Shown here: piece by piece, positions 8,639-16,427 of the stretch
How positions within the stretch are numbered: the first letter of the stretch is position 1
How the letters are laid out: each line of letters starts with the position of its first letter
Assembly: GCF_900167455.1 (NCBI RefSeq)
Contig: NZ_FUWJ01000001.1
Location: 124,001-188,000, forward strand
Origin: Enhydrobacter aerosaccus
GTDB taxonomy: Bacteria; Pseudomonadota; Alphaproteobacteria; Reyranellales; Reyranellaceae
Length of the DNA stretch: 64,000 bases
Reading direction: 5' to 3'
Notes under the pieces: generated by a model
Databases searched by the model: none
What the model saw: only the letters and a program-made list of their open reading frames with translations
What the model was told of the DNA's origin: nothing
Translations under genes and position numbers: made by a program

Positions 8639-9817
8639 ATGGACAATCTCAACGTCATCGACCGCTTCATGCAGGTCTTCATCCGCTACATCGACAGCGG
8701 ATTCGGCCTTTTAAGCGGTGACGTGGCCGCGCTCACCTCGATCCTGGTGGTGATCGACGTGACTCTCGCCGCGCTGTTCTGGCTGCTCGACGGCGAGGCC
8801 AACGTGCTCGCCCAGCTCGTGCGCAAGACGCTGTATGTCGGAAGCTTCGCCTTCATCCTCAACAACTTCGCGGGCCTTGCGGACGCGATATTCGCGTCGT
8901 TCTCCACGCTGGGGCTGCGAGTCACCAACAACGGGCTGAACGCCCAGGATCTGCTGCGCCCCGGCCGGCTGGCTGGCGTGGGCTTCCAGGCCGCCTGGCC
9001 GCTCTTGCAACAGGCCGGCGCGCAGGTCGGATTAACCAACATCCTCACCAACTTCGCGATCATGCTGGTCCTGCTGTTCGCCTGGGTCGTGGTGGTCCTG
9101 TCCTTCTTCATCCTGGCCGTCCAGCTCTTCGTCACCGTGATCGAGTTCAAGCTGAGCACATTGGCCGGCTTCGTCTTGGTGCCCTTCGCGCTTTGGACCA
9201 AGACGGCGTTCCTGGCCGAACGGGCGCTGGGCCACGTGGTGGCCTCCGGCGTCAAGGTGATGGTGCTCGCCGTCATTGTCGGCATCGGTGCCAGCTTCTT
9301 CGGCGACTTCACCAACGCCCTGCAAGGCTCCGTGACGCTGTCACAGGCGATGTCGCTCGTCCTTGCATCGATCGCGCTGTTCGGGCTCGGCATCTTCGGT
9401 CCTGGCATCGCTGCAGGCCTGGTCTCGGGCGGGCCGCAACTGGGAGCGGGGGCTGCCGTCGGAACCGCTAGTGCATTGGCGTCAGGGGCGTTGCTGGTCG
9501 GTGGCACTGCCTGGTCTGCCGCGCGGCTCGCCGGCGTTGGCGGTCTCACGGCCGTTCGGGCTGCCACGGCGCTTGGCTCACGATCCTCTTCGCCGTCAGG
9601 GCCGTCTGGTCCATCGACGCCCACTGGGGGCGCAGGTCCTTCGGTTCGCAGCGCGCCGCCGACGGGAGAGGGGCCATCTGCGGCAGCCGGTAGCGAGCCC
9701 GGCTGGGCGCGCCAGCTCCGGGCTGCGCGACGTCGCCGCCAGGCGCGAACCATGGCCCAGGTGCTGCGCGAAGGCGACAAGTCCGGTTCAGGGCTGTCGC
9801 TCGATCTCGGGGAGTGA
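8639..9817 (+). CDS. trbL: P-type conjugative transfer protein TrbL (VirB6-like)
   Basis: A 392-residue polytopic inner-membrane protein with about six hydrophobic segments between residues 20 and 270 (for example ALTSILVVIDVTLAALFWLL and AIMLVLLFAWVVVVLSFFILAVQLF). The C-terminal 100 residues are low-complexity, rich in Ser, Pro, Gly and Arg, as usual for TrbL. ATG 8639 follows GGGAGAGCGCGC; the longer open frame upstream lies inside trbJ and is not used. It is the channel-forming component with TrbF, TrbG and TrbI. Confidence 0.93.
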   Translation: MDNLNVIDRFMQVFIRYIDSGFGLLSGDVAALTSILVVIDVTLAALFWLLDGEANVLAQLVRKTLYVGSFAFILNNFAGLADAIFASFSTLGLRVTNNGLNAQDLLRPGRLAGVGFQAAWPLLQQAGAQVGLTNILTNFAIMLVLLFAWVVVVLSFFILAVQLFVTVIEFKLSTLAGFVLVPFALWTKTAFLAERALGHVVASGVKVMVLAVIVGIGASFFGDFTNALQGSVTLSQAMSLVLASIALFGLGIFGPGIAAGLVSGGPQLGAGAAVGTASALASGALLVGGTAWSAARLAGVGGLTAVRAATALGSRSSSPSGPSGPSTPTGGAGPSVRSAPPTGEGPSAAAGSEPGWARQLRAARRRRQARTMAQVLREGDKSGSGLSLDLGE

Positions 9818-9820
9818 CCC

Positions 9821-10522
9821 ATGCGGTTGTTCCGACGCCCCGTGCAACGCTATGGCCTGACTCCAGAGCCCGTCACGCCTTATCAGCGTGCCGGCCAGCT
9901 GTGGGACGAGCGTCTGGGCTCGGCCCGCGTGCAGGCCCACAACTGGCGGCTCATGGCCTTTGGCTCATTGGCGCTCAGCGTTGGCCTGGCCGGTGGCGTC
10001 CTCTGGCTCGCCGCGCAAAGCCGCGTCACGCCCTACGTGGTCGAGGTCGACAAGCTCGGCCAGGTGCGCGCCGTCGGTCCCGCGATCGAGCCCTATAACC
10101 CGACCGACGCGCAGATCGGCTGGTATCTCAGTCGTTTCGTCACCGACCTGCGCTCGCTCTCCATCGATCCCGTGATCGTGCGCCGCAACTGGCTGGAAGC
10201 GTACGACTACGTGACCGAGCGCACGGCCGCCCTGCTCAGCGACTACGCCCGCACCAACGATCCGTTCAAGTCGATCGGCGAGCGCACGGTCTCGGTGCAG
10301 GTGACCAGCGTCGTGCGCGTCTCGGGAGATTCCTTCCAGGTGAAGTGGACCGAGCAGGCCTACGAGCACGAAAGCCTCGCCCGCACCGAGCGCTGGACCG
10401 CCATCCTGACCATCGTCGTGCAGCAACCCCGCTCAGCCGACGTCCTGCGCAAGAACCCGCTCGGCATCTACGTCAACGGCCTCAGCTGGTCGCGCGAACT
10501 CAACCCCGGAGAAGGACCATGA
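9821..10522 (+). CDS. trbF: Conjugal transfer protein TrbF (VirB8-like)
   Basis: A 233-residue bitopic inner-membrane protein: a cytoplasmic start with PVTPYQRAGQLWDERLGSARVQAHNWR, one membrane helix at about residues 46-66 (LMAFGSLALSVGLAGGVLWLA), then a periplasmic VirB8-like domain. The motif VTPYVVEVDKLGQ directly after the helix and NPLGIYVNGLSWSREL near the end are hallmarks of TrbF. It follows trbL by three bases and overlaps trbG by four. Confidence 0.95.
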   Translation: MRLFRRPVQRYGLTPEPVTPYQRAGQLWDERLGSARVQAHNWRLMAFGSLALSVGLAGGVLWLAAQSRVTPYVVEVDKLGQVRAVGPAIEPYNPTDAQIGWYLSRFVTDLRSLSIDPVIVRRNWLEAYDYVTERTAALLSDYARTNDPFKSIGERTVSVQVTSVVRVSGDSFQVKWTEQAYEHESLARTERWTAILTIVVQQPRSADVLRKNPLGIYVNGLSWSRELNPGEGP

Positions 10523-11520
10523 CTCGAGACGCCATGACACGATTCCTGAGATCGGCTCTGCTGCTTTCGACCTCCACCTTGGCCCTGGTCGCCTGTGCCA
10601 AGAAACCGCCATCGATCTCCTACGACTCTGCATCGTTCCAGCCGGCCCAAGTCCAACCCGATCCGCCCAAACCGGTGAAGATCGTCGAGGTGCCCAAGCC
10701 GCTGCCGCTGCCGGGGCAGTTGAAGCCGCCACCGTCATCGCCGGGGCCCGATCCGCGGCCGCCGCAGGCGCGCGTCGACGCCGCCAACCAGGCGGCCCTG
10801 CGCGAGCCCAGCAAGGACGGCTACATCAATGCAGTCCAAGTCTATCCCTTCAGCGAGGGGGCGCTCTACCGCCTTTATGCAGCCCCCGAGGAGGTCACTG
10901 ACGTCGCCTTGCAGCCGGGCGAAAGCCTTGTCGCGATCTCCTCGGGCGACACGGTGCGCTGGGTCGTGGGCGATACGCTGAGCGGCACCGGGTCATCGAA
11001 GCAGGTCCATGTGCTGGTGAAACCGTTTGCGGCGGGGCTCAAGACGAACCTCGTCATCACCACCGATAGGCGCACCTATCACCTGGCGATGGAGAGCACG
11101 GAAAAAACGGCGATGGCGGCGATATCCTGGACCTATCCTCAGGATGCGCTTGTAGCGCTGAAGAAGCAGAATGCGCAGGCCGAAGCGGCGGCCCCTGTTG
11201 CCAACGCGGTCGCCCTCGAGAACCTGCGCTTTCGCTACGACATCACCGGCGACCGGCCGCCGTGGCGGCCGGTGCGTGCCTTCGACGACGGATCTAAGGT
11301 CTACATCGAGTTCCCCGCCCGCATCGATCAGGGCGAGACACCGCCTTTGTTCGTGGTCGGGCCTGACGGCGACAACCAGCTCGTCAACTATCGCGTACGC
11401 TCCAACTACTACATCGTCGATCGCCTCTTTGCCGCGGCCGAGCTCCGGCTCGGCACCAGCCCACAGCAGGTCGTACGCATCAGCCGCACCGATGTCGCAC
11501 GCTCCGACGCCAAGCGCTGA
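10519..11520 (+). CDS. trbG: P-type conjugative transfer protein TrbG (VirB9-like)
   Basis: A 333-residue outer-membrane-associated component of the core complex. The signal sequence ends in a lipobox LVAC with the lipid-modified Cys at residue 26, so the protein is probably a lipoprotein. A proline-rich linker (residues 45-90) precedes the VirB9 domain: TAVQVYPFSEGALYRLYAAPEEVTD-like start, then TDRRTYHLAME and FRYDITGDRPPWRPVRAFDDG near the C-terminus. ATG 10519 overlaps the trbF stop; an internal ATG at 10534 is the alternative. Confidence 0.95.
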   Translation: MTRDAMTRFLRSALLLSTSTLALVACAKKPPSISYDSASFQPAQVQPDPPKPVKIVEVPKPLPLPGQLKPPPSSPGPDPRPPQARVDAANQAALREPSKDGYINAVQVYPFSEGALYRLYAAPEEVTDVALQPGESLVAISSGDTVRWVVGDTLSGTGSSKQVHVLVKPFAAGLKTNLVITTDRRTYHLAMESTEKTAMAAISWTYPQDALVALKKQNAQAEAAAPVANAVALENLRFRYDITGDRPPWRPVRAFDDGSKVYIEFPARIDQGETPPLFVVGPDGDNQLVNYRVRSNYYIVDRLFAAAELRLGTSPQQVVRISRTDVARSDAKR

Positions 11521-11540
11521 CCGGAGATCTCAGGGCATCG

Positions 11541-12788
11541 ATGACCATGAGCGACGATCCTTCCCGCGCTGATCCTCCTAAAGCCGATCCCGCGAGCTTC
11601 GTCTTGCGGGCGCGACCGCGCCGCGTGATCCGCTTCAAGCGCCGGCTGATCATCGCGGTGGCGGCATTGCTCTGCGTCGCGCTGTTCGCGGCGCTCTGGC
11701 TGGCGCTTTACGGATCGAAGTGGACGCGTACGGGCGATCAGGAGGTGGCGGGCGGCGGACGCAGGTCCACGCCGGACAGTCTGTCGTCGCTGCCCGGCAG
11801 CTACGACCAGCTCAAGAAGCCGGTGCCCAAGCTCGGCCCGCCGCTGCCGGGCGATCTCGGGCCCGCCATCGTGCAGAAGGAGAAGAGTCTCGGGATCACT
11901 CCCAGCGTGCGGCCCAACCCGGACGAAGACGCCGAGCGTGCCGAGCGCATGCGGCTTGCCCAGCAGGCGCGGCAGGCGAAAGAGGCGGGCGTCCTGTACC
12001 AGCTCTCCCGCACCGCTACAGCAGCACAGAGCCCGAGTCCCTCGACAACACCATCGTCAGGGAGAGCGCCGGCGCTATCGCCGGCATCGACCGCAAGCCA
12101 GAACGGATCGCGCCTCGCGCTGGATCCGGATCGCGACCAGAACTACCAGCAGCGCAAGCTCGACTTCCTCAATCAGCGGACAGAGGCCGGCATCTACAAT
12201 CCGCACAGCCTTCAGGAGCCGGTGTCGCCCTATCAGGTCCTGGCGGGCAGCGTGATCTCGGCGAGCCTCCTCACAGGCGTGAACAGCGACTTGCCGGGAC
12301 TGGTCGTGGCCCAGGTGACGGAGAACGTCTACGACACAGTCACCGGCCGCACGCTGCTGATCCCGCAGGGATCGCGGCTCGTCGGCTCCTACGACAGCGT
12401 CGTCGCCTTCGGCCAGAAGCGCGCGCTGCTAGTCTGGCAGCGCATCGTCATGCCCAACGGCACCTCGATCCAAATCGACAACCTGCCGGCCACCGACCAG
12501 GCGGGCTATGCCGGCCTCGAGGACGAGGTCGACTATCACACCTGGACCCTGCTCAAGGGCGTCGCGCTCTCGACCTTGCTGGGCGTCGGCAGCCAGATCG
12601 GCTTCGGCGGCTCCGAAAGCGATCTGATCCGAGCTATCCGCGAGTCGACCCAGCAAAGCGCCAATCAAGCCGGCCAGCGCATCGTGCAGAAGGATCTCAA
12701 CATCCAGCCCACCATCACCGTGCGTCCCGGCTGGCCGCTGCGCGTCATCGTGCACAAGGATTTGGTGTTGCGACCCTATCAGCCATGA
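11541..12788 (+). CDS. trbI: Conjugal transfer protein TrbI (VirB10-like)
   Basis: A 415-residue protein spanning the envelope. A basic cytoplasmic start is followed by one membrane helix at about residues 36-57 (IIAVAALLCVALFAALWLALYG), a long flexible Pro/Ser-rich periplasmic region, and the VirB10/TrbI domain from about residue 205 (PVSPYQVLAGSVISASLLTGVNSDLPG, NVYDTVTGRTLLIPQGSRLVG, QIDNLPATDQAGYAGLEDEVDYH). All conserved blocks are present and the length is usual. ATGACCATGAGC offers two starts; the first was kept. Confidence 0.95.
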   Translation: MTMSDDPSRADPPKADPASFVLRARPRRVIRFKRRLIIAVAALLCVALFAALWLALYGSKWTRTGDQEVAGGGRRSTPDSLSSLPGSYDQLKKPVPKLGPPLPGDLGPAIVQKEKSLGITPSVRPNPDEDAERAERMRLAQQARQAKEAGVLYQLSRTATAAQSPSPSTTPSSGRAPALSPASTASQNGSRLALDPDRDQNYQQRKLDFLNQRTEAGIYNPHSLQEPVSPYQVLAGSVISASLLTGVNSDLPGLVVAQVTENVYDTVTGRTLLIPQGSRLVGSYDSVVAFGQKRALLVWQRIVMPNGTSIQIDNLPATDQAGYAGLEDEVDYHTWTLLKGVALSTLLGVGSQIGFGGSESDLIRAIRESTQQSANQAGQRIVQKDLNIQPTITVRPGWPLRVIVHKDLVLRPYQP

Positions 12789-12800
12789 GGGAGGCGATCC

Positions 12801-13097
12801 ATGGGCGATCTCAAGCTGGGCAAGCTGCCTGACCGCACCCCGGTCAAGCTCACGATCACGATTGCGCCGAGCCTCAACCGCGCGCTTCAGGCCTATGCGG
12901 AGCTTTACCGCGAGACCTACGGCCAAGCCGAGCCAGTAGTCGAGCTCATTCCCTACATGCTTGAAAGCTTCCTGGCTAGCGATCGCAACTACGCCAAGGC
13001 GCTCAAGAACCAGCCTGACGAGGCAACTCGAGTCGATGGCCTGAAGTCAACACGACGGAAGCAGCGTTTGGGCGATGCGTCACCACCCGAGAGCTGA
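12801..13097 (+). CDS. DUF2274 family protein, transfer-operon accessory
   Basis: A 98-residue protein beginning MGDLKLGKLPDRTPVKLTI, which matches the DUF2274 family found directly downstream of trbI in alphaproteobacterial and Tn4371-like elements. The first 70 residues look like a ribbon-helix-helix-type fold (KLTITIAPSLNRALQAYAELYRE), suggesting DNA binding, but the function is not established. GGGAGG lies eight bases before ATG and the gene is 12 bases after trbI, so it is in the operon. Confidence 0.85.
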   Translation: MGDLKLGKLPDRTPVKLTITIAPSLNRALQAYAELYRETYGQAEPVVELIPYMLESFLASDRNYAKALKNQPDEATRVDGLKSTRRKQRLGDASPPES

Positions 13098-13108
13098 GGG
13101 AGGTCTGG

Positions 13109-13426
13109 ATGGCGATCATTGGGATGCTCACCCCTGCGAAGGACGGGGGATGGGTCGGCCGTATACGCACGCTGACGATCAATACCAGGGTCCGCTTCGT
13201 TCCCAACGACAATCGCAATAGCGATCAGGCGCCAGATTACCGAATATACGTAGGCGCCAGCGAAATCGGCGCAGCTTGGCGAGATCGGAGGAGCAGCGAT
13301 CGTGGAGGAAAGTATCTTCACGTGCGTCTTGATGATCCTAGCCTGTCGCAGCCGTTGAGCGGAGCGATGATCGCGGCGGCCGATGGCATCTCGGCTCGAT
13401 TGGTGTGGAGCAGGCGACGGTCATGA
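13109..13426 (+). CDS. DUF736 family protein
   Basis: A 105-residue protein with the DUF736 layout: IGMLTPAKDGGWVGRIRTLTINTRVRFVPN at the start, the block APDYRIYVGASEIGAAWRD in the middle and KYLHVRLDDPSLSQPLSGAM before the end. DUF736 genes are common on alphaproteobacterial plasmids and ICEs; their role is unknown. ATG 13109 is preceded by GGGAGG. It is the last gene of the transfer block; 150 bases later the element ends in scar-like sequence and a transposase fragment. Confidence 0.85.
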   Translation: MAIIGMLTPAKDGGWVGRIRTLTINTRVRFVPNDNRNSDQAPDYRIYVGASEIGAAWRDRRSSDRGGKYLHVRLDDPSLSQPLSGAMIAAADGISARLVWSRRRS

Positions 13427-13481
13427 CGTCGGCAACAAACTCGCGGCAAGTGCTGTCCTCGCAACCTGTCATGAGCGGTCT

Positions 13482-13498
13482 GTAGGTTCAAATCCTGC
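13482..13498 (+). other. tRNA T-arm-like scar, possible attachment-site remnant
   Basis: GTAGG / TTCAAAT / CCTGC forms a five-pair stem with a seven-base loop that has the universal TTCRAAT pattern of a tRNA T-arm, followed by CCAAGATT that could be an acceptor 3' strand. No 5' half of a tRNA (matching ATCTTGG acceptor or D-arm) is found in the 90 bases before it. ICEs often carry the 3' end of their target tRNA at one end, and this lies just past the transfer operon. It may also be chance. Confidence 0.3.
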
Positions 13499-13581
13499 CC
13501 AAGATTTGAAGTGCGTCAGGAGAAGCTCATGGTGTCTAGGTGTTTGATCCCGGGCTTTGATGGTGCACTGTCTTCCTCGGA

Positions 13582-13968
13582 ATGGAGGAACGCAGTATTG
13601 GCCACGTCGACGCGCTCGGCAATCTCGCCCGCGTCGTCCTTCTGCCAGGTCAGCGCCACGACTGCGTTGGCTCAGAGCCGCTGCTGGACGGCATCGCGCC
13701 GGGGGCGCTGATCGGCGACAAGGCCTTTGACAGCGACTGGCTACGCCTCCAGCTTAATCAGCGCGGCACCCTGGCCGTCATCCCACCCAACGCCAGCCGC
13801 GCCAGCGCCATCCCGTATGACGCCGAACTCTACAAATGGCGCCATCTGGTCGAGAACTTCTTCCAGAGGATCAAGGAGTTTCGCCGTATCGCCACCAGAT
13901 ACGACAAGACTGACACCAGCTTCCGAGCCGCTATCCATCTTGTTGCAATTGTCCTTGCCCTCAAATGA
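13582..13968 (+). pseudogene. C-terminal fragment of an IS5-family transposase
   Basis: About 125 residues with the C-terminal half of an IS5/IS427-group DDE transposase: HVDALGNLARVVLLPGQRHD, then IGDKAFDSDWLR with the second catalytic Asp, and YKWRHLVENFFQRIKEFRRIATRYDKT with the catalytic Glu in the Y-E-R-like block. The N-terminal half with the helix-turn-helix and first Asp is missing; the sequence before 13590 is unrelated. TGAATGTCGACAGACCTTA just after the stop resembles the end of such an element. It is an inactive remnant. Confidence 0.85.
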
Positions 13969-14009
13969 ATGTCGACAGACCTTAACCCGCCGTTGCAGAC
14001 GCGTGTCGA

Positions 14010-14336
14010 TCAGCTGCTCTTCGAACCGGCCAAAGAACCTTGAATCGCCGCAAACGCTCGTTGCGAATCCTCGACCGAGTTCACCAACGACTTCCGAAGG
14101 AATTCACCATTGCAGCTGAGAAACTTCGCAGGATTATCGCACTCCGCGAGCTCCTTGAAATAGTCAGTCTGCTCCTGGAGGCGGCGGGAGGTGAACTTCA
14201 GCGCTTCCCTGCAAAAGCCGCCAACTATTTTCACCGATGTGTCCGTGAACGGTTTCGTCCAGTCTAACCTGGCGAACGTAGCAGGGAGGAACATCAATCC
14301 GATTTGCTCGGTCGTCGTCCGCTGTTCGGCTGGCAT
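14010..14336 (-). CDS. Phasin-family-like protein, 108 aa
   Basis: A short helical protein with the pattern of phasin domains: FTDTSVKIVGGFCREALKFTSRRLQEQTDYFKELAECDNP then FLRKSLVNSVEDSQRAFAAIQG. Phasins coat polyhydroxyalkanoate granules. ATG 14336 has AAGGAGCTTTTCG upstream. The gene diverges from a TetR regulator, and the palindrome at 14404-14419 sits between them; a broken phaC follows the regulator, which supports the PHA assignment. The family call rests on pattern and context and could be wrong. Confidence 0.65.
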   Translation of the reverse strand: MPAEQRTTTEQIGLMFLPATFARLDWTKPFTDTSVKIVGGFCREALKFTSRRLQEQTDYFKELAECDNPAKFLSCNGEFLRKSLVNSVEDSQRAFAAIQGSLAGSKSS

Positions 14337-14403
14337 CGAAAAGCTCCTTAAATGTAAATTGTAAGCTAAGTACTTTCAAACGTTTGATGATGCCTTGATC
14401 CAT

Positions 14404-14419
14404 GTCAACCGTTGTTGAC
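14404..14419. promoter_or_regulatory. Palindromic operator GTCAAC-N4-GTTGAC, copy 1
   Basis: GTCAAC CGTT GTTGAC lies between the divergent phasin-like gene and the TetR gene. The same 16-bp symmetric element recurs at 16381 and 17314, each time just upstream of a gene start. It is a likely binding site of the TetR regulator encoded at 14471, inferred from position and symmetry. Confidence 0.7.
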
Positions 14420-14470
14420 TAGGGCGACAGATGGCCTATTTGATTGTGATGCAATGATTTGCGAGACCAC

Positions 14471-15073
14471 ATGCGCCGCACGCCAGCAATAAAACAAGCG
14501 CTCCCCACGCGGGACCGCATTCTTGAAGCCGCGTCTCGGTGCTTCTCGAAACACTCATATGATGCGACCGGACTGCGAGACATCGCCGCAGATGCAGGCG
14601 TCGATGTCGCCTATGTGCACCGCTGTTTTGGCTCGAAGGAGCGACTTTTCGCGCAGGCCCTGGCGGCGACGGCTCGACCTGATCGCCTCCTCACGGGCTC
14701 GAGTGACAGTGTCGCTCAGGCACTCGCGAAGCAGCTCTTCGCCCATGACACTGACGAAGACATCAACCCGCTCGATATTATCGTTCGCTCGCTGACGAAC
14801 CCCGATGCGGCCCGCGTCCTGCGCGAGTTCATCGTGCAGGACTTCATCGGCCCGCTTGCCACGAAACTCGAGCAGCCAGCGCTGCTCCGGGCTGCCGTGA
14901 TTGCCGCCTTCTTGGCCGGAATCGGCATTCTCAGGAACGTGCTTTCTATCAAGCCACTCCTTGAGACCGAAGGGGGTCAACTCGAGAAGCTCATCTTAGG
15001 TACCATTACAACCACGATGCACGCGACTACCACGAGTGAGCGGGGTAAGGCGCCCGGCAAAAGGAGACAATGA
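14471..15073 (+). CDS. TetR-family regulator of the PHA locus
   Basis: A 200-residue TetR protein. The N-terminal helix-turn-helix is clear: TRDRILEAASRCFSKHSYDATGLRDIAADAGVDVAYVHRCFGSKERLF. The C-terminal ligand domain is helical and not diagnostic. ATG 14471 was preferred over a TTG at 14459. The gene diverges from a phasin-like gene with an operator palindrome in between, and its stop overlaps the start of the phaC remnant (ATGA), so it probably controls PHA storage genes and itself. Confidence 0.85.
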   Translation: MRRTPAIKQALPTRDRILEAASRCFSKHSYDATGLRDIAADAGVDVAYVHRCFGSKERLFAQALAATARPDRLLTGSSDSVAQALAKQLFAHDTDEDINPLDIIVRSLTNPDAARVLREFIVQDFIGPLATKLEQPALLRAAVIAAFLAGIGILRNVLSIKPLLETEGGQLEKLILGTITTTMHATTTSERGKAPGKRRQ

Positions 15074-16135
15074 TGGATGCGGCAACACCCAGTGCAGTGG
15101 TTCAAAGCCGGGCAGTGCCTCTGCCCCGGGGATGAGAGCGTTGGCATTAAAGCCTTCCGCCCCGTGGACCGGATGCACAAAGCCCTTACGGGGCAGGCGA
15201 CCGGTGGCATTTCGCTGGTGGCATTGGCGCTGGCCTATTTCGACTGGTCGATCCATCTGGCGTCCGCGCCGGGCAAGCAGGCCGAACGCGCGTGAAAGGC
15301 ATGGCGCAAGGCGAGACGCTTCGGCACTCATGTCTTGGCAACGGCTGCCGGATCCGAGATGTCGCCATGTATCGAACCCTTGCCAGGCGACCATTGCTTC
15401 TCCGCAGAACCGTGGCAAAAGGCTCCGTTCGATCTTTATCCCAGGCTTTCCTGCTGACTCATCAGTGGTGGCACAACGTCACCCATGAGATTCCTGGCGT
15501 CATGCCGCACCATGAGGACGTGGTCTTTTTCGTCACTCGCCAAGTCCTCGATATATTCTCGCCGTCGAATATCCCCTTTGCCAATCCCAAGGTGCTCCAA
15601 AGGATCACCGAAACTGGCGGAACCAATCTGGTCCAGGGATTTCGGAACTGGCTCGAGGATTTTGGTCGAGTGGCGACAGGATGTCCTCCTGTCGGAACCG
15701 ACAACTTCATCGTCGGCCGCGATGTCGCTGTGACGACCGGAAAGGTCGTGTACCGCAACCACTTGATCGAGTGGATCCAGTATGCGCCGACGACGAAGAC
15801 AGTGATCGCCGAGCCAGTGCTCATCGTGCCCGCCTGGATCGTGAAGTACTACATTCTGGATCTTTCTTCAGAGGATTCGCTCGTCCGCTATCTAGTCGAG
15901 CAGGGCTACACGGTGTTCTGCATTTCCTGGCGCAGTCCGGGCGCCGAGGACGGCGATCTCGCGATGGACGACTACCGCCGCATGGGCGTCTTGGCTGCGC
16001 TCGATGCCATCAACGCCATTGTGCCGAACCGCGGGATACGGGCCACCGACTACTGTCTGGGGGCACGCTTCTGTCGATCGCCGCCGTCGCGATGGCTCGC
16101 GTCAACGATAAGCGACTAGCTTCGGTCACGCTGAC
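15070..16135 (+). pseudogene. phaC: Decayed class I polyhydroxyalkanoate synthase (phaC)
   Basis: Translating three frames in turn recovers a class I PHA synthase: ATG 15070 opens MMDAATPS; near 15130 the frame shifts to FRPVDRMHKALTG, SLVALALAYFDWSIHLASAPGKQAERA, then an in-frame TGA at 15293, then KAWRKARRFGTHVLATAAG to FDLYP; near 15435 it shifts again to QAFLLTHQWWHN, HHEDVVFFVTRQVLD, VGRDVAVTTGKVVYRN, PAWIVKYYILDLS; at about 16062 one G seems missing inside the lipase box YCLGG, and GTLLSIAAVAMARVNDKRLASVTL continues. Homology stops near 16135, losing the rest of the catalytic domain. At least three frame breaks, one stop and a truncation make it a pseudogene. Confidence 0.88.
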
Positions 16136-16139
16136 GTGT

Positions 16140-16366
16140 CGGCTCCTGTCGAGCAAGGCACCGCCTTCCTTGGCCGTCGTAATCAAAAGGTCAGCAGCGC
16201 GCATTTGCTCGGCCACATAGTCGGCATTGAGCCTTAAGTGACGACCGTCGATCTCTATTCCACGGTCGTAAACTTGCGCCTGAGGCTCGGTGCGGAAAGC
16301 TTCCTCTGCCGCCTTCAGCTCCTTGTTGATCTGCTCGCGATCCCAGCTGATGAATTCCGGCGGCAC
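16140..16366 (-). pseudogene. 5' part of an unidentified gene, truncated at the phaC junction
   Basis: GTG 16366 has GGGAG eight bases upstream and the palindrome at 16381-16396 immediately before that. It encodes about 75 plausible residues (SWDREQINKELKAAEEAF, EIDGRHLRLNADYVAEQMR); from about 16140 the frame runs antisense into the phaC remnant and loses coding character. I do not recognise the family. The shared operator suggests it belonged to the PHA regulon. Two genes have been joined tail to tail by a deletion. Confidence 0.55.
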
Positions 16367-16380
16367 ATATCGGTCTCCCA

Positions 16381-16396
16381 GTCAACGGTTGTTGAC
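16381..16396. promoter_or_regulatory. Palindromic operator GTCAAC-N4-GTTGAC, copy 2
   Basis: GTCAAC GGTT GTTGAC, 15 bases upstream of the GTG start at 16366 and 32 bases before the plus-strand gene at 16428. It differs from copy 1 by one base in the spacer. Likely a site for the same TetR protein. Confidence 0.7.
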
Positions 16397-16427
16397 TTAA
16401 CATGCCGTCGCAGATAAATTCAAATAG

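Larger units (their letters stand above)
1438..13426 (+). mobile_element. Conjugative transfer (Trb-type) module of an ICE or plasmid
   Basis: Twelve consecutive plus-strand genes from the coupling protein to TrbI plus two small accessory genes, mostly linked by ATGA overlaps. The order traG, CopG-like, trbBCDEJLFGI, DUF2274 is the arrangement known from Tn4371-like ICEs and many alphaproteobacterial integrative elements. No relaxase, integrase, replication or partition gene lies in the window, and trbK is absent, which is common in this lineage. Whether the element is an ICE or an integrated plasmid cannot be decided here. Confidence 0.8.
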
